Below are positions 9,287-19,041 of a stretch of 53,338 nucleotides of DNA, one piece after another (the first letter of the stretch is position 1; the number at the start of each line of letters is the position of its first letter). Source of the stretch: Alsobacter ponti (lineage in GTDB: Bacteria; Pseudomonadota; Alphaproteobacteria; Rhizobiales; Beijerinckiaceae); the NCBI RefSeq assembly GCF_024294805.1, contig NZ_JANCLU010000026.1, positions 1 through 53,338 of the forward strand, written 5' to 3'. The notes below the pieces were generated by a model that had not been told where the DNA came from, did no database searches, and saw only the letters and a list, made by a program, of their open reading frames with translations. Both the position numbers and the translations under genes were made by a program.

Positions 9287-9838
9287 TTGCTCCGCATCGC
9301 CCTCTTCGCCGGCCTCGTCCTCGCCGGCGCCACCCTCGCGCAGGCCCAGACGCCGGCCGCCGACCCGCAGAACACGGTGGTCCTCACCACCAAGGACGGC
9401 CCCGTCACGATCCGCCTGCGGCCCGACCTCGCGCCGAAGCACGTCGCCCAGATCAAGGCCTTGACGAAGCGTGGTTTTTACAACGGAATCGTCTTCCATC
9501 GGGTGATCCCGGGCTTCATGGCGCAGACCGGCGACCCGACCGGCACCGGCACCGGCGGCTCCGACCTGCCCAACATCCCGGCCGAGTTCTCCAAGGAGTC
9601 GTTCAAGCGCGGCACGGTGGGCATGGCCCGGGCGTCCTCGCCGGACTCCGCCAACTCCCAGTTCTTCATCATGTTCGCGGACGGCCCGTTCCTCGACGGC
9701 AAGTACACCATCGTGGGCAACGTCGTGTCCGGCATGGATGTCGTCGACAAGATCAAGAAGGGGACCGAGGCCAATAACGGCCAGGTCACGAACCCGGACA
9801 AGATCGTCTCGATGAAGCTTCAGGCCGACGCGAAATAA
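9287..9838 (+). CDS. Periplasmic cyclophilin-type peptidyl-prolyl isomerase
   Basis: The frame is open from 9167, but the TTG at 9287 has a perfect AGGAGG (9273-9278) and starts a clean signal peptide (LLRIALFAGLVLAG...AQAQ), so this start is preferred; 183 residues. Cyclophilin hallmarks: FHRVIPGFMAQTGDP with the catalytic Arg, then GTVGMARASSPDSANSQFFIM and FLDGKYTIVGNVV. Role: proline cis-trans isomerisation for envelope protein folding. Followed 28 bases later by a cytosolic paralogue, likely one transcript. Confidence 0.9.
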   Translation: MLRIALFAGLVLAGATLAQAQTPAADPQNTVVLTTKDGPVTIRLRPDLAPKHVAQIKALTKRGFYNGIVFHRVIPGFMAQTGDPTGTGTGGSDLPNIPAEFSKESFKRGTVGMARASSPDSANSQFFIMFADGPFLDGKYTIVGNVVSGMDVVDKIKKGTEANNGQVTNPDKIVSMKLQADAK

Positions 9839-9866
9839 CGTCCCGCATCCAGGAAAGGATTTCCCC

Positions 9867-10334
<468 letters not shown>

Positions 10335-10345
10335 GACAAACAAAA

Positions 10346-10373
10346 CCGGCCGGTCCCTCGCGGGGCCGGCCGG
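10346..10373. terminator. Strong 12-bp hairpin after the cyclophilin pair
   Basis: CCGGCCGGTCCC (10346-10357) pairs with GGGGCCGGCCGG (10362-10373) around a TCGC loop, with one T-G wobble. It begins 12 bases after the stop codon. A-rich sequence lies on its left side (ACAAACAAAA), which gives a T-rich tail only for minus-strand transcripts, so plus-strand termination would be imperfect. Confidence 0.6.
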
Positions 10374-10691
10374 CTGACAAAACGAAGCAGACTGCCTTGA
10401 AATGAATAATCAAATGCGGATCTGAAGCGCAATCTTCAGTAACGCGCTGATGTTGATCCCGGGACCGAAAATTGTCAACGCAGGAGTCTTGACATCAGCA
10501 GTTTCGGTTCGGCGTTGTTGCAGCCGGAACACGGTCGAAATGAGCAACAAAGTGCACTTTCAACGGCAATAAACTCGCTGATTAAGCGCAGTACTCAATA
10601 TTAAGTTGCGGGAATGCTATCTGGGGTTGTTGCGCGCCTCAGATGCACGCCGGCGACACAGGCCCCTCACCCCCATCCTCACCGTCGGATC
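10374..10691. other. 318-bp AT-richer intergenic region upstream of queA
   Basis: No open frame with coding character. The stretch 10390-10620 is markedly AT-richer than the flanks and contains a TTGACA hexamer near 10491 without a convincing -10 partner. Likely holds the queA-tgt promoter. Confidence 0.45.
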
Positions 10692-11798
10692 ATGCTCGTC
10701 GACCTCTTCGATTTCGAACTTCCCGAGGACCGGATCGCCCTGCGGCCCGCGCATCCGCGCGACTCGGCCCGCATGCTCGTGGTGCGGCCCGGCGACGCCG
10801 AGGAATTCGCCGATCGCCGCGTCCGCGACCTGCCGGAGTTCCTGCGCGCCGGCGACGTGCTCGTCGTCAACGACACGAGGGTCATCCCGGCGCGGCTGTC
10901 GGGAATTCGGGCGAGGGGCGACTCCGTCGCCCATATCGAGGCGACGCTGCACAAGCGCGAGGGCGCCGACCGCTGGCGCGCCTTCGTGCGCCCCGCCAAG
11001 CGGCTCGCCGTGGGCGACCGCATCCGCTTCGGCGAAACCTCCGAGAGCATGGCCTGCCTGCTTGCGGCGCTCGACGCCGAGGTGGAGGAGAAAGGCGAGG
11101 GGGGCGAGGTGCTTCTGCGCTTCGCCTTCGCCGGCGCGGCGCTGGACGAGGCAATCGACCGGCTCGGCGAGATGCCGCTGCCGCCCTATATCGCCGCCAA
11201 GCGCCCCCAGGACGACGCCGACCGGCGCGACTACCAGACCCTGTTCGCCCGCCACGAGGGCTCGGTCGCCGCGCCCACCGCCGGCCTGCACTTCACGCCC
11301 GAGCTCGTCGCCGCCCTAAAAGAGCGCGGAGTCGGGCTCGAAAAGGTGACGCTGCACGTCGGCGCGGGAACCTTCCTGCCGGTCAAGGCGGACGACACCG
11401 CCGACCACCGCATGCATGCGGAATATGGAGAGGTGGACGAGGCGACCGCCGGGCGCCTGGAAGCCGCTCGCCGGGCCGGCGGGCGCATCGTCGCCGTGGG
11501 CACCACCTCGCTGCGGCTGCTCGAAAGCGCCGCCGCCGAGGACGGGACGATCCGCCCGTTCCGGGCCGAGACGTCGATCTTCATCACGCCGGGCTACCGC
11601 TTCCGGGCGGTGGACGTGCTGATGACCAACTTCCACCTGCCGCGCTCCACGCTGTTCATGCTGGTGTGCGCCTTCGCCGGCTTTTCGCGCATGAAGCGCG
11701 CCTATGCGCATGCGATCGCGTCCGGCTATCGCTTCTACTCCTACGGCGACGCCTGCCTGCTGTTTCGCGCGCCGCCCGAGACCGAACCCGCCGCATGA
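10692..11798 (+). CDS. queA: S-adenosylmethionine:tRNA ribosyltransferase-isomerase
   Basis: 368 residues from the ATG at 10692; an upstream in-frame extension to 10614 lacks family similarity. Begins [23 protein letters not shown] as in QueA. Contains the conserved [21 protein letters not shown], the signature [22 protein letters not shown] and [11 protein letters not shown] near the end. Makes epoxyqueuosine from 7-aminomethyl-7-deazaguanine in tRNA using the ribosyl group of SAM. The stop overlaps the tgt start (ATGA), so the two are translationally coupled. Confidence 0.95.
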   Translation: MLVDLFDFELPEDRIALRPAHPRDSARMLVVRPGDAEEFADRRVRDLPEFLRAGDVLVVNDTRVIPARLSGIRARGDSVAHIEATLHKREGADRWRAFVRPAKRLAVGDRIRFGETSESMACLLAALDAEVEEKGEGGEVLLRFAFAGAALDEAIDRLGEMPLPPYIAAKRPQDDADRRDYQTLFARHEGSVAAPTAGLHFTPELVAALKERGVGLEKVTLHVGAGTFLPVKADDTADHRMHAEYGEVDEATAGRLEAARRAGGRIVAVGTTSLRLLESAAAEDGTIRPFRAETSIFITPGYRFRAVDVLMTNFHLPRSTLFMLVCAFAGFSRMKRAYAHAIASGYRFYSYGDACLLFRAPPETEPAA

Positions 11799-12934
11799 CC
11801 AACGCCGCCGACGAGTTTCACTTCACCCTGTCCGCCACCGACGGAGCGGCCCGCACGGGGCTGGTCCATACGCCGCGCGGCCAGATCCGCACACCCGCCT
11901 TCATGCCGGTCGGCACGGCGGGCACGGTGAAGGCCATGTATGCCTCGCAGGTGCGCGAAACGGGCGCCGATATCGTGCTCGGCAACGTCTACCACCTGAT
12001 GCTGCGTCCCGGCGCGGAGCGCGTGGCGCGGCTCGGCGGGCTGCATCGCTTCATGAACTGGCCCCATCCGATTCTGACGGATTCCGGCGGGTTTCAGGTC
12101 ATGTCGCTCGCCAAGCTCCGCAAGCTCGACGAGAAGGGCGTCACCTTCCAGTCACATGTGGACGGTTCGCGCCACGTGCTGACGCCCGAGCGCTCGGTGG
12201 AAATCCAGGGCCTGCTCGGCTCCGACATCCAGATGCAGTTCGACGAATGCGTGAAGCTTCCGTGTTCGGACGAGGAGGCCGAGCGCGCGATGGAGCTCAG
12301 CCTGCGCTGGGCGCAGCGGTCGAAGGAGGCGTTCGGGGAGCAGCCGGGCAAGGCTCTGTTCGGCATCGTCCAGGGCGGCGCCAACCCGGACCTGCGGGTG
12401 CGCAGCGCCCGCGCGCTCGTCGACATGGACTTCAAGGGCTACTCGATCGGCGGCCTGGCCGTCGGCGAGCCTCAGGACGTGATGCTGGCGATGATCGAGA
12501 CGGTCGAGCCGCATCTGCCGAAGACCAAGCCGCGCTATCTCATGGGCGTCGGGACGCCCGACGACATCGTCGAGTCGGTGCGCCGCGGCATCGACATGTT
12601 CGACTGCGTCATGCCGACACGGGCGGGACGGCACGGCCTCGCCTATACGCGCTTCGGCAAGGTCAATCTGCGCAACGCGCGGCACGCGGACGACCCGCGC
12701 CCGCTCGATCCGGATTCAAGCTGCCCGGCCGCCCGCGACTACAGCCGCGCCTATCTCCACCACCTCGTCAAGGCGGGCGAAATCCTCGGCATGATGCTGC
12801 TGACGTGGGTGAACCTGGCCTATTACCAGGACCTCATGGCCGGCCTGCGCGCCGCCATCGCCGAAGGCCGGCTCGCCGGCCACATCGCCGAGACGAAGGA
12901 GCTTTGGACGAAAGGCGACCTGCCGCCGCTTTGA
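11795..12934 (+). CDS. tgt: tRNA-guanine transglycosylase lacking the canonical zinc site
   Basis: 379 residues, ATG overlapping the queA stop. TIM-barrel motifs are intact: [12 protein letters not shown] (substrate aspartate), FGIVQGG, GGLAVGE, and [14 protein letters not shown] with the catalytic nucleophile aspartate. The zinc site differs from E. coli Tgt (C302, C304, C307, H333): here the aligned residues are S308, C310, A313 and V339 (in TWVNL where E. coli has TIHNL). So three of four ligands are gone while the surrounding YSRAYLHHL helix is conserved. It exchanges G34 for preQ1 in GUN tRNAs; the structural zinc must be replaced by packing. Confidence 0.94.
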   Translation: MTNAADEFHFTLSATDGAARTGLVHTPRGQIRTPAFMPVGTAGTVKAMYASQVRETGADIVLGNVYHLMLRPGAERVARLGGLHRFMNWPHPILTDSGGFQVMSLAKLRKLDEKGVTFQSHVDGSRHVLTPERSVEIQGLLGSDIQMQFDECVKLPCSDEEAERAMELSLRWAQRSKEAFGEQPGKALFGIVQGGANPDLRVRSARALVDMDFKGYSIGGLAVGEPQDVMLAMIETVEPHLPKTKPRYLMGVGTPDDIVESVRRGIDMFDCVMPTRAGRHGLAYTRFGKVNLRNARHADDPRPLDPDSSCPAARDYSRAYLHHLVKAGEILGMMLLTWVNLAYYQDLMAGLRAAIAEGRLAGHIAETKELWTKGDLPPL

Positions 12935-13017
12935 GGCGGGCGGGGGAGGCGCTGACACGCGCCCGCGCCTTCACTATATAGGCCCCTTCCAACGGGCGAA
13001 GGACAGGACACGGGCGG

Positions 13018-13314
13018 ATGACCGGCACCAGACGTAGCAGCGCGGGCCTGGACGAACGGCGGCGGCGCATTCTGTACCGCTCCTGGCACCGCGGCTTCCG
13101 CGAGATGGACATGATCGTCGGCCAGTTCGCCGACGCCGAGATCGGCGACATGACGGAGGCCGAGCTCGACGCCTTCGAACACCTCATCGACGCGCCGGAC
13201 CACGACATCTACGCCTGGATCGCGGACAAGACGCCGACCCCCTCGAACTACGACACGCCGATCTTTCGCCGGCTCAAGGCGTTCCACTCCCACCTCGGCC
13301 CGATCCACGTCTGA
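13018..13314 (+). CDS. sdhE: FAD assembly factor SdhE (succinate dehydrogenase assembly factor 2)
   Basis: 98 residues of the small five-helix SdhE/Sdh5 (DUF339) family. The diagnostic RGxxEMD motif appears in YRSWHRGFREMDMIVGQFAD, and the helix MTEAELDAFEHLIDAPDHDIYAWI follows as in known members. Promotes covalent FAD attachment to SdhA in the cytosol. Sits between tgt and mfd; SdhE next to mfd is a familiar alphaproteobacterial arrangement. Confidence 0.93.
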   Translation: MTGTRRSSAGLDERRRRILYRSWHRGFREMDMIVGQFADAEIGDMTEAELDAFEHLIDAPDHDIYAWIADKTPTPSNYDTPIFRRLKAFHSHLGPIHV

Positions 13315-13404
13315 GACGAGGACCGCGCCGCCGACGCACCGGGGCGTGGCAGGGCCGCCTGCCGCCGCCGGGCCATCGCCCATTCATTCGTGAACCTCCG
13401 ACCC

Positions 13405-16400
13405 ATGGCCAAGACGTCCCCCCTGCAGCAAGCCGCCGACCTCGTGCTCCAGGCGAAGTCGCTCACCATCGGCTCCGTCCCCGACGGCTTCGACGCCATG
13501 GTGACGGCCGATCTGGCCCGCGTGCTCGCCCGCAAGGGGCCGGAGCGGCCGGCCGTGCTCGTCTATGTGGCGCGCGACGGACAGCGCCAGGCGCAGCTCG
13601 AAAACGGCCTTGCCTTCGTGGCCCCCGAGCTGGAGGTGCTGTCGTTCCCGGCCTGGGACTGCCAGCCTTACGACCGGGTGTCGCCGAACGCCGCCGTCGC
13701 GGCGCGACGGATGACGGTGCTGTCGCGGCTGGCGCGGACGCGCTCCGGGGAGGACAAACCGCGCCTGCTGTTGACCACGATCAACGCGATCCTCCAACGC
13801 GTGCCGCGGCTGGCGCGCGTCGCCACCGAGGCGTTTTCAGCCGCGCCCGGGAACGTCGTCGACATCCAGGCGCTCGCCTCGTGGCTGGAGGTCAACGGCT
13901 TCCAGCGCACCTCGACGGTGCGCGAGACCGGCGAGTACGCCGTGCGCGGCGGCATCGTCGACCTCTACGCCCCCGGCGTGCCCGCGCCCGTCCGGCTCGA
14001 CTTCTTCGGCGATACGCTGGAATCGATCCGCAGCTTCGATCCCGAGACGCAGCGCAGCGTCGGGCAGATGCGCGCGCTGGACCTCGTGCCGATGAGCGAG
14101 GTGCAGCTGACGACGGAGACGATCCGCCGCTTCCGCCAGAACTATATCGGCCTGTTCGGCGCGGCGACCCGCGACGACGTGCTCTACGAGGCGGTCAGCG
14201 AGGGCCGCCGCCACGCCGGGCTCGAGCACTGGCTGCCGCTGTTCCATGACGGCATGGACACGCTGTTCGACTATTGCGGCGGCGCGCCCCTGCTGCTGGA
14301 TCCGCTCGCCGAGGACGCCGTGGGCGAGCGGCTGGCCCAGATCAAGGATCATTTCGACGCGCGCAGCGGCGCGCTCACCCGCCCCGCCGGGGACCGGGCG
14401 CAGGGCGCGCCCTACAAGCCGCTGCCGCCCGACGCGCTTTATCTCGCGCCCGACGAGTGGGCCCGCCGGCTCTCCGACGAGACCGTGGTGCGGTTGAGCC
14501 CCTTCGCCCAGGCGGAGGGCGGCGCGAGGCTGTCCGTCGACGCCGGCGGTCGCCAGGGGCGCGGCTTCGCCGCCGAGCGCGCGCACGAGGGCGAGGCCGG
14601 CGCCTCCAACGTCTTCGACGCCGCCGTCGCCCATATCCGCGACCTGCAGGCCAACGGCAAGCGCGTCATCGTCGCGGCCTGGTCCGACGGCTCGCGCGAG
14701 CGCCTCGCGCATGTCCTCGCGGATCACGGCCTCAAGGGCCTCGTGCAGGTTTCCGCGCTGTCCCACGCGATGGCGCAGCCGCGCAATGTCGCCACCCTCG
14801 CCATCTGGGGCGTCGAGGCGGGCTTCGAGACGCCCGATTTCGCCGTCGTGGGCGAGCAGGACATCCTGGGCGACCGCCTCGTGCGCCGGGCGCGCAAGAG
14901 CAAGCGGCCGCAGGACATCATCGCCGAGGTGGCGAGCCTGACCCAGGGCGACCTCGTCGTCCACGTCGACCACGGCATCGGCCGCTTCGTTGGCCTCAGG
15001 ACCATCGACGCCGCCGGAGCGCCGCACGATTGCCTGGAGCTGCACTACGCGGGCGGCGACAAGCTGTTCCTGCCGGTCGAGAACCTCGAGCTGCTGTCGC
15101 GCTACGGCTCCGAGGACACCGAGGTGGCGCTCGACCGGCTCGGCGGAGGGGCGTGGCAGGCGCGCAAGGCCAAGCTCAAGCAGCGCATCCGCGAGATGGC
15201 GCACGCGCTCATCAAGATCGCGGCGGCCCGGGCGCTCAAGGAAGCGCCCCGCTTCACCGCGCCCGAGGGCCTCTATGACGAGTTCTGCGCCCGCTTCCCC
15301 TACGACGAGACCGAGGACCAGCAATCCGCCATCGACGCCGTGCTCGACGACCTCGCGAGCGGCAAGCCGATGGACCGGCTGATCTGTGGCGATGTCGGCT
15401 TCGGCAAGACCGAAGTGGCATTGCGCGCCGCCTTCGCGGCCGTGATGGCGGGCCGGCAGGTGGCCGTCGTGGTGCCCACCACACTGCTCTCGCGCCAGCA
15501 CTTCAAGACGTTCTCCGAGCGCTTCCATGGCCTGCCGGTGCGGGTGGCGCAGGCGTCGCGCTTCGTGCCCGCCGCCGAATTGAAAGCGGTGAAGGCCGGC
15601 ATCGCGGACGGCACGGTCGACATCGTGGTGGGCACCCACGCGCTGCTGGGGAAAACGATTCAGTTCAAGGACCTCGCGCTTCTCATCGTCGACGAGGAGC
15701 AGCACTTCGGCGTCGGCCACAAGGAGAGGCTGAAGGAGCTGCGCTCTGAGGTGCACGTGCTGACGCTCTCGGCGACGCCGATCCCGCGCACGCTGCAACT
15801 GGCGCTGACGGGCGTGCGCGAGCTCTCGATCATCGCCACGCCGCCGGTCGACCGGCTGGCGGTGCGCACCTTCATCGGCCCCTTCGATCCGCTCATCGTG
15901 CGCGAGGCGCTGCTGCGCGAGCGCTATCGCGGCGGGCAGAGCTTCTACGTGTGCCCCCGCATCGAGGATATCGGCGAGGCGCGGGCCTTCCTGGCGGCCG
16001 AGGTGCCCGAGGCGAAGGTCGCCGTCGCCCACGGCCAGATGGCGCCGGGCGAGCTCGAGGACGTGATGACGGCGTTCTACGAGGGCAAGTACGATGTGCT
16101 GCTCTCGACCGCCATCGTCGAGTCCGGCCTCGACATCCCCACTGCCAATACGCTGATCGTCCACCGCGCCGACATGTTCGGCCTGGGCCAGCTCTACCAG
16201 CTGCGCGGCCGGGTGGGGCGGGGCAAGACGCGCGCCTACGCGCTGTTCACGCTGCCGGTCAACCGCACGCTGACGGTGCAGGCCGAGCGCCGCCTGAAGG
16301 TGCTGCAATCGCTCGACACGCTGGGCGCGGGCTTCCAGCTCGCCTCGCACGACCTCGACATTCGCGGCGCCGGCAACCTGCTCGGCGACGAGCAGTCGGG

Positions 16401-16959
16401 CCACATCAAGGAGGTCGGCTACGAGCTCTACCAGCAGATGCTGGAGGAGGCCGTCGCCTCGCTGAAGGCGGGCATCGACGACGTCGTGGACACCCAGTGG
16501 TCGCCCACCATCACCATCGGCACGCCGGTGATGATCCCCGAACACTACATCGCCGACCTGTCGCTGCGGCTGGGCCTCTACAAGCGCCTGTCGACGCTGG
16601 AGACGGACCGCGAGATCGACGCCTTCGGCGCCGAGATGATCGACCGCTTCGGCCCGCTGCCCGAGGAGGTGGAGCAGTTGCTGAAGATCGTGCAGATCAA
16701 GGCGATGTGCCGCCGCGCCAATGTCGAGAAGGTCGACGCCGGGCCGAAGGGCGTCATCCTGTCGTTCCGCGACAACGCGTTCGCCAATCCGGAGGGACTG
16801 GTGCGCTTCGTCGGCGAGCAGGGTTCGCTGGCCAAGGTGCGCCCCGACATGCGGATCGTGTTCATCCGCGACTTCGACACAGCCGACGAGCGCCTGAAGG
16901 GCACGGCCACGATCCTGCGCAGCCTGGCGCAGATCGCCGAGAAGAAGAAGGCCGCCTGA
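13405..16959 (+). CDS. mfd: Transcription-repair coupling factor Mfd
   Basis: 1184 residues from the ATG at 13405; a GTG at 13390 is equally unsupported by a Shine-Dalgarno and would add five residues. Order: UvrB-like domains (~30-400) with SFPAWDCQPYDRVSPN, then the RNA-polymerase interaction domain (GDLVVHVDHGIGRFVGL, ~515-530), a superfamily-2 translocase with Walker A GDVGFGKTE at ~662 and DEEQ at 763-766, TLSATPIPRTLQ, the TRG motif region, and a C-terminal regulatory domain. Removes stalled RNA polymerase and recruits UvrA. Full length, no frameshift. Confidence 0.96.
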   Translation: MAKTSPLQQAADLVLQAKSLTIGSVPDGFDAMVTADLARVLARKGPERPAVLVYVARDGQRQAQLENGLAFVAPELEVLSFPAWDCQPYDRVSPNAAVAARRMTVLSRLARTRSGEDKPRLLLTTINAILQRVPRLARVATEAFSAAPGNVVDIQALASWLEVNGFQRTSTVRETGEYAVRGGIVDLYAPGVPAPVRLDFFGDTLESIRSFDPETQRSVGQMRALDLVPMSEVQLTTETIRRFRQNYIGLFGAATRDDVLYEAVSEGRRHAGLEHWLPLFHDGMDTLFDYCGGAPLLLDPLAEDAVGERLAQIKDHFDARSGALTRPAGDRAQGAPYKPLPPDALYLAPDEWARRLSDETVVRLSPFAQAEGGARLSVDAGGRQGRGFAAERAHEGEAGASNVFDAAVAHIRDLQANGKRVIVAAWSDGSRERLAHVLADHGLKGLVQVSALSHAMAQPRNVATLAIWGVEAGFETPDFAVVGEQDILGDRLVRRARKSKRPQDIIAEVASLTQGDLVVHVDHGIGRFVGLRTIDAAGAPHDCLELHYAGGDKLFLPVENLELLSRYGSEDTEVALDRLGGGAWQARKAKLKQRIREMAHALIKIAAARALKEAPRFTAPEGLYDEFCARFPYDETEDQQSAIDAVLDDLASGKPMDRLICGDVGFGKTEVALRAAFAAVMAGRQVAVVVPTTLLSRQHFKTFSERFHGLPVRVAQASRFVPAAELKAVKAGIADGTVDIVVGTHALLGKTIQFKDLALLIVDEEQHFGVGHKERLKELRSEVHVLTLSATPIPRTLQLALTGVRELSIIATPPVDRLAVRTFIGPFDPLIVREALLRERYRGGQSFYVCPRIEDIGEARAFLAAEVPEAKVAVAHGQMAPGELEDVMTAFYEGKYDVLLSTAIVESGLDIPTANTLIVHRADMFGLGQLYQLRGRVGRGKTRAYALFTLPVNRTLTVQAERRLKVLQSLDTLGAGFQLASHDLDIRGAGNLLGDEQSGHIKEVGYELYQQMLEEAVASLKAGIDDVVDTQWSPTITIGTPVMIPEHYIADLSLRLGLYKRLSTLETDREIDAFGAEMIDRFGPLPEEVEQLLKIVQIKAMCRRANVEKVDAGPKGVILSFRDNAFANPEGLVRFVGEQGSLAKVRPDMRIVFIRDFDTADERLKGTATILRSLAQIAEKKKAA

Positions 16960-16969
16960 GCGCGGCCTT
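16948..16969. terminator. Terminator hairpin overlapping the mfd stop codon
   Basis: AAGGCCGC (16948-16955) and GCGGCCTT (16962-16969) form a perfect 8-bp stem with a 6-base loop that contains the TGA stop; it is followed by TCC. It lies 24 bases before the end of the convergent FrnE-like gene and could serve both directions. Confidence 0.5.
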
Positions 16970-16992
16970 TCCACCAAAGACGCTGGCTTTGC

Positions 16993-17658
16993 TTAGCCCT
17001 CGGCGTCTTCCTCGCAGCGGTCGAGCGCGCTCGCCAGAACATCCGGCGATTCAGCGCCGGACACCGCGTACTTCCCATTAAAGATGAAGAACGGCACGCC
17101 GGTGACGCCGATGCGCTGGGCCGCGTCGATCTCCTGCGCCACCGAGTCGGACAGTGCGTCGCTGGCGAGGAGAGCGGCGGCCTGGTCGCGATCGAGGCCC
17201 GCTTGCCCGGCGATCTCCGCCAGCACCGCGTGGTCGCCGATGTCGCGGCCCTCGACGAAATAGGCCTTGAACAGCGCCTCGACGACGGCCTCGCCGACGC
17301 CGGCCTCCTGCGCCGCGCGGATCAGCCGGTGCGCGTCGAGCGTGTTGGGCGAGCGTTCGATGGCGTCGAAGCGGAAGGGGATTCCCTCGGTCGCGCCGAT
17401 CTCCTCGAGCCGGCGATGCACGGAGGCGACGCGATCGAGCGAGCCGAACTTGCCGCGCATGTAGTCCTGCCGGTCGAGCCCGCCGGGCGGAATCGTCCCA
17501 TCGAGCTGGAACGGCCGCCAGCGCACCGCGACGGCGAGGTCGGGCCGCGAGGCGAGCGCCTGGCCGAGCCGGCGCTTCCCGACGAAGCACCAGGGGCAGA
17601 CGACGTCGGAGACGACGTCGACCACGATGCGAGGTTCCTTGAGGGATGCGTCGGACAT
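16993..17658 (-). CDS. DsbA-family FrnE-like oxidoreductase
   Basis: 221 residues from the ATG at 17658; an upstream extension to 17697 is less likely. Thioredoxin fold with C21-P-W-C24 in DVVCPWCFVGKRRL, a helical insertion (~70-150), and the cis-Pro strand GVTGVPFFIFNGKYAVSGA near the end, typical of FrnE/2-hydroxychromene-2-carboxylate isomerase-like proteins. No signal peptide, so cytosolic, as for FrnE. Probably a thiol-disulfide oxidoreductase; substrate unknown. Downstream of the degenerate ANL gene by 69 bases. Confidence 0.88.
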   Translation of the reverse strand: MSDASLKEPRIVVDVVSDVVCPWCFVGKRRLGQALASRPDLAVAVRWRPFQLDGTIPPGGLDRQDYMRGKFGSLDRVASVHRRLEEIGATEGIPFRFDAIERSPNTLDAHRLIRAAQEAGVGEAVVEALFKAYFVEGRDIGDHAVLAEIAGQAGLDRDQAAALLASDALSDSVAQEIDAAQRIGVTGVPFFIFNGKYAVSGAESPDVLASALDRCEEDAEG

Positions 17659-17727
17659 GGAGGCCTCGGGAGATGTGACGGGAGCGGCGGCCAGCACGCG
17701 CGCGCCGTGCGGCGAAAGAAGGGCGGC

Positions 17728-19011
17728 TCAGCCGCGGGGCCGGCCGATGGCGAGGATGGCGCCCTCGGCATCAGCGCGGGCGACAATGTCGAGGCGGGTC
17801 CAGGGGTCGACGGGGTCGGTCGGCGCGGCCCCCCTGGCGCCGGCCGCCGCGCCACCCGCTTCCAGGAGCCCGTCGACGCGCTCGCGCAAGCTGAGCACCA
17901 GAGCGCCGTCGTCTTCGGGGATGCGCGTCTCGCCGAGCGCGAAGCCGGCCCGGCCCCCGGGGCCGCGGCGGGCGGCGAGAGACGCGCACTCGCCGAGCGA
18001 AAGAAGGTCCACCACGGGCGACCCGCTCCGCCGGGCGGCCGGCAGACGGTCGAAGCGGGCCGGGGCGCGGTGCGCCAGGATCGTCGACGACATGCAGGCG
18101 TCGCCCAGGACGCCGGACTCCGCCAGCGCGGTCTCCAGCGGGCCGGGCGCCACCAGATGCGGCCGGTCGCCTTCGGTCAGGGCGCGCAGCAGCGCTGCGC
18201 CGGAGAACAGCGGGGTCATGCGCAGCGTCCCGCCGACGAGCAGCGCCGGAACCAGTCCGCTCACGAGCCCGGCGTGGCTCATCGGCGACAGCGTCGAGAG
18301 GATCGGCTGGCGCGACACGATGCCGGCCCGCAGCACGAGCAGCAGCGCGGCCGCGACAAGCCCCTCGTGCTGGTGCCGGAACACGTGGGCGCCGCCCGGC
18401 GTCAACTCGCAGGTGAGAATGGGGGGCGGGCGCGACGCCGGGTCGGGGTCGAGCGAGCGCTCGCCGGCGTCGGCGAGACCCTGCGGACGGCCGAGCGGGA
18501 TGACGCCCGCCGGCAGGCCGTCCCCGACGGCCAGGATCAAGCCGGGCCCGCCATGCGCCGCCGCCGCGCGGCGCAGCGTCTCGGCCGGGCGCAGCGAGGC
18601 GAGGCGGCCGATGGTGACGATGGCCTCCGGACGCGCGGCTTCGAGCACGGCGGCGATCTGCTCCTCCCGCGCCACCGGGGGCAGCAGGCAGGGGCGCAGC
18701 CCGCAGGCGAGCGCCGCCATCAGCGCGATCACGGCGTCCTTCCCGCCCGGCAGGCTGATCGCAATGCACCGGCCCGGCGCGAGGCCGAGGTCGCGGATCT
18801 CCCGCGCCATGCCCCGCACGGCGGTGACCGCGTCGGCGCGGCCGAGGCGCTTCTCGTCGGTGTCGCCGTGCTCGACCAGGAACGCGGCGTCCCCTTGCGT
18901 GCCGGCCGACGCCTGAAACAGGTCGAGAAGGCTCACCCCGGCCCAGGGCGGGGCCGGTTCGGCTTCAGGCTCGAAGAACTGGGCGTCGCTCACGGGACGG
19001 GGCCGAATCAC
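17728..19011 (-). CDS. Degenerate adenylate-forming (ANL superfamily) protein without C-terminal domain
   Basis: 427 residues from a GTG at 19011 (GTG at 18993 also possible). The N-terminal part follows acyl-CoA-synthetase architecture: GLAPGRCIAISLPGGKDAVIALMAALACG (~75-104), then STLSPMSHAGLVSGLVPALLVGG (~239-261), which matches the A4 block. The phosphate loop expected near residue 202 (TSGTTGxPKG) is replaced by LTPGGAHVFRHQHEG with no lysine. The protein stops exactly at the A8 hinge (AILAIGRPRG), so the mobile ~110-residue C-terminal lid is absent. Ligase activity is therefore doubtful. Between a binding protein gene and a DsbA-like gene, same strand. Confidence 0.72.
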   Translation of the reverse strand: MIRPRPVSDAQFFEPEAEPAPPWAGVSLLDLFQASAGTQGDAAFLVEHGDTDEKRLGRADAVTAVRGMAREIRDLGLAPGRCIAISLPGGKDAVIALMAALACGLRPCLLPPVAREEQIAAVLEAARPEAIVTIGRLASLRPAETLRRAAAAHGGPGLILAVGDGLPAGVIPLGRPQGLADAGERSLDPDPASRPPPILTCELTPGGAHVFRHQHEGLVAAALLLVLRAGIVSRQPILSTLSPMSHAGLVSGLVPALLVGGTLRMTPLFSGAALLRALTEGDRPHLVAPGPLETALAESGVLGDACMSSTILAHRAPARFDRLPAARRSGSPVVDLLSLGECASLAARRGPGGRAGFALGETRIPEDDGALVLSLRERVDGLLEAGGAAAGARGAAPTDPVDPWTRLDIVARADAEGAILAIGRPRG

Positions 19012-19041
19012 TCGAAAGGCGCGTTCGCCAGTGTTGAGCCC

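Noticed and set aside
10643-12934. Apparent 763-codon fusion ending in Tgt
   Set aside because: The N-terminal half is queA read in the wrong frame; Tgt starts at 11795 with an ATGA overlap.
13837-16977. 1046-codon open frame on the minus strand
   Set aside because: It is the exact antisense of mfd; long antisense frames are a by-product of high third-position GC, and its Arg/His/Asp/Gln-rich composition is not protein-like.
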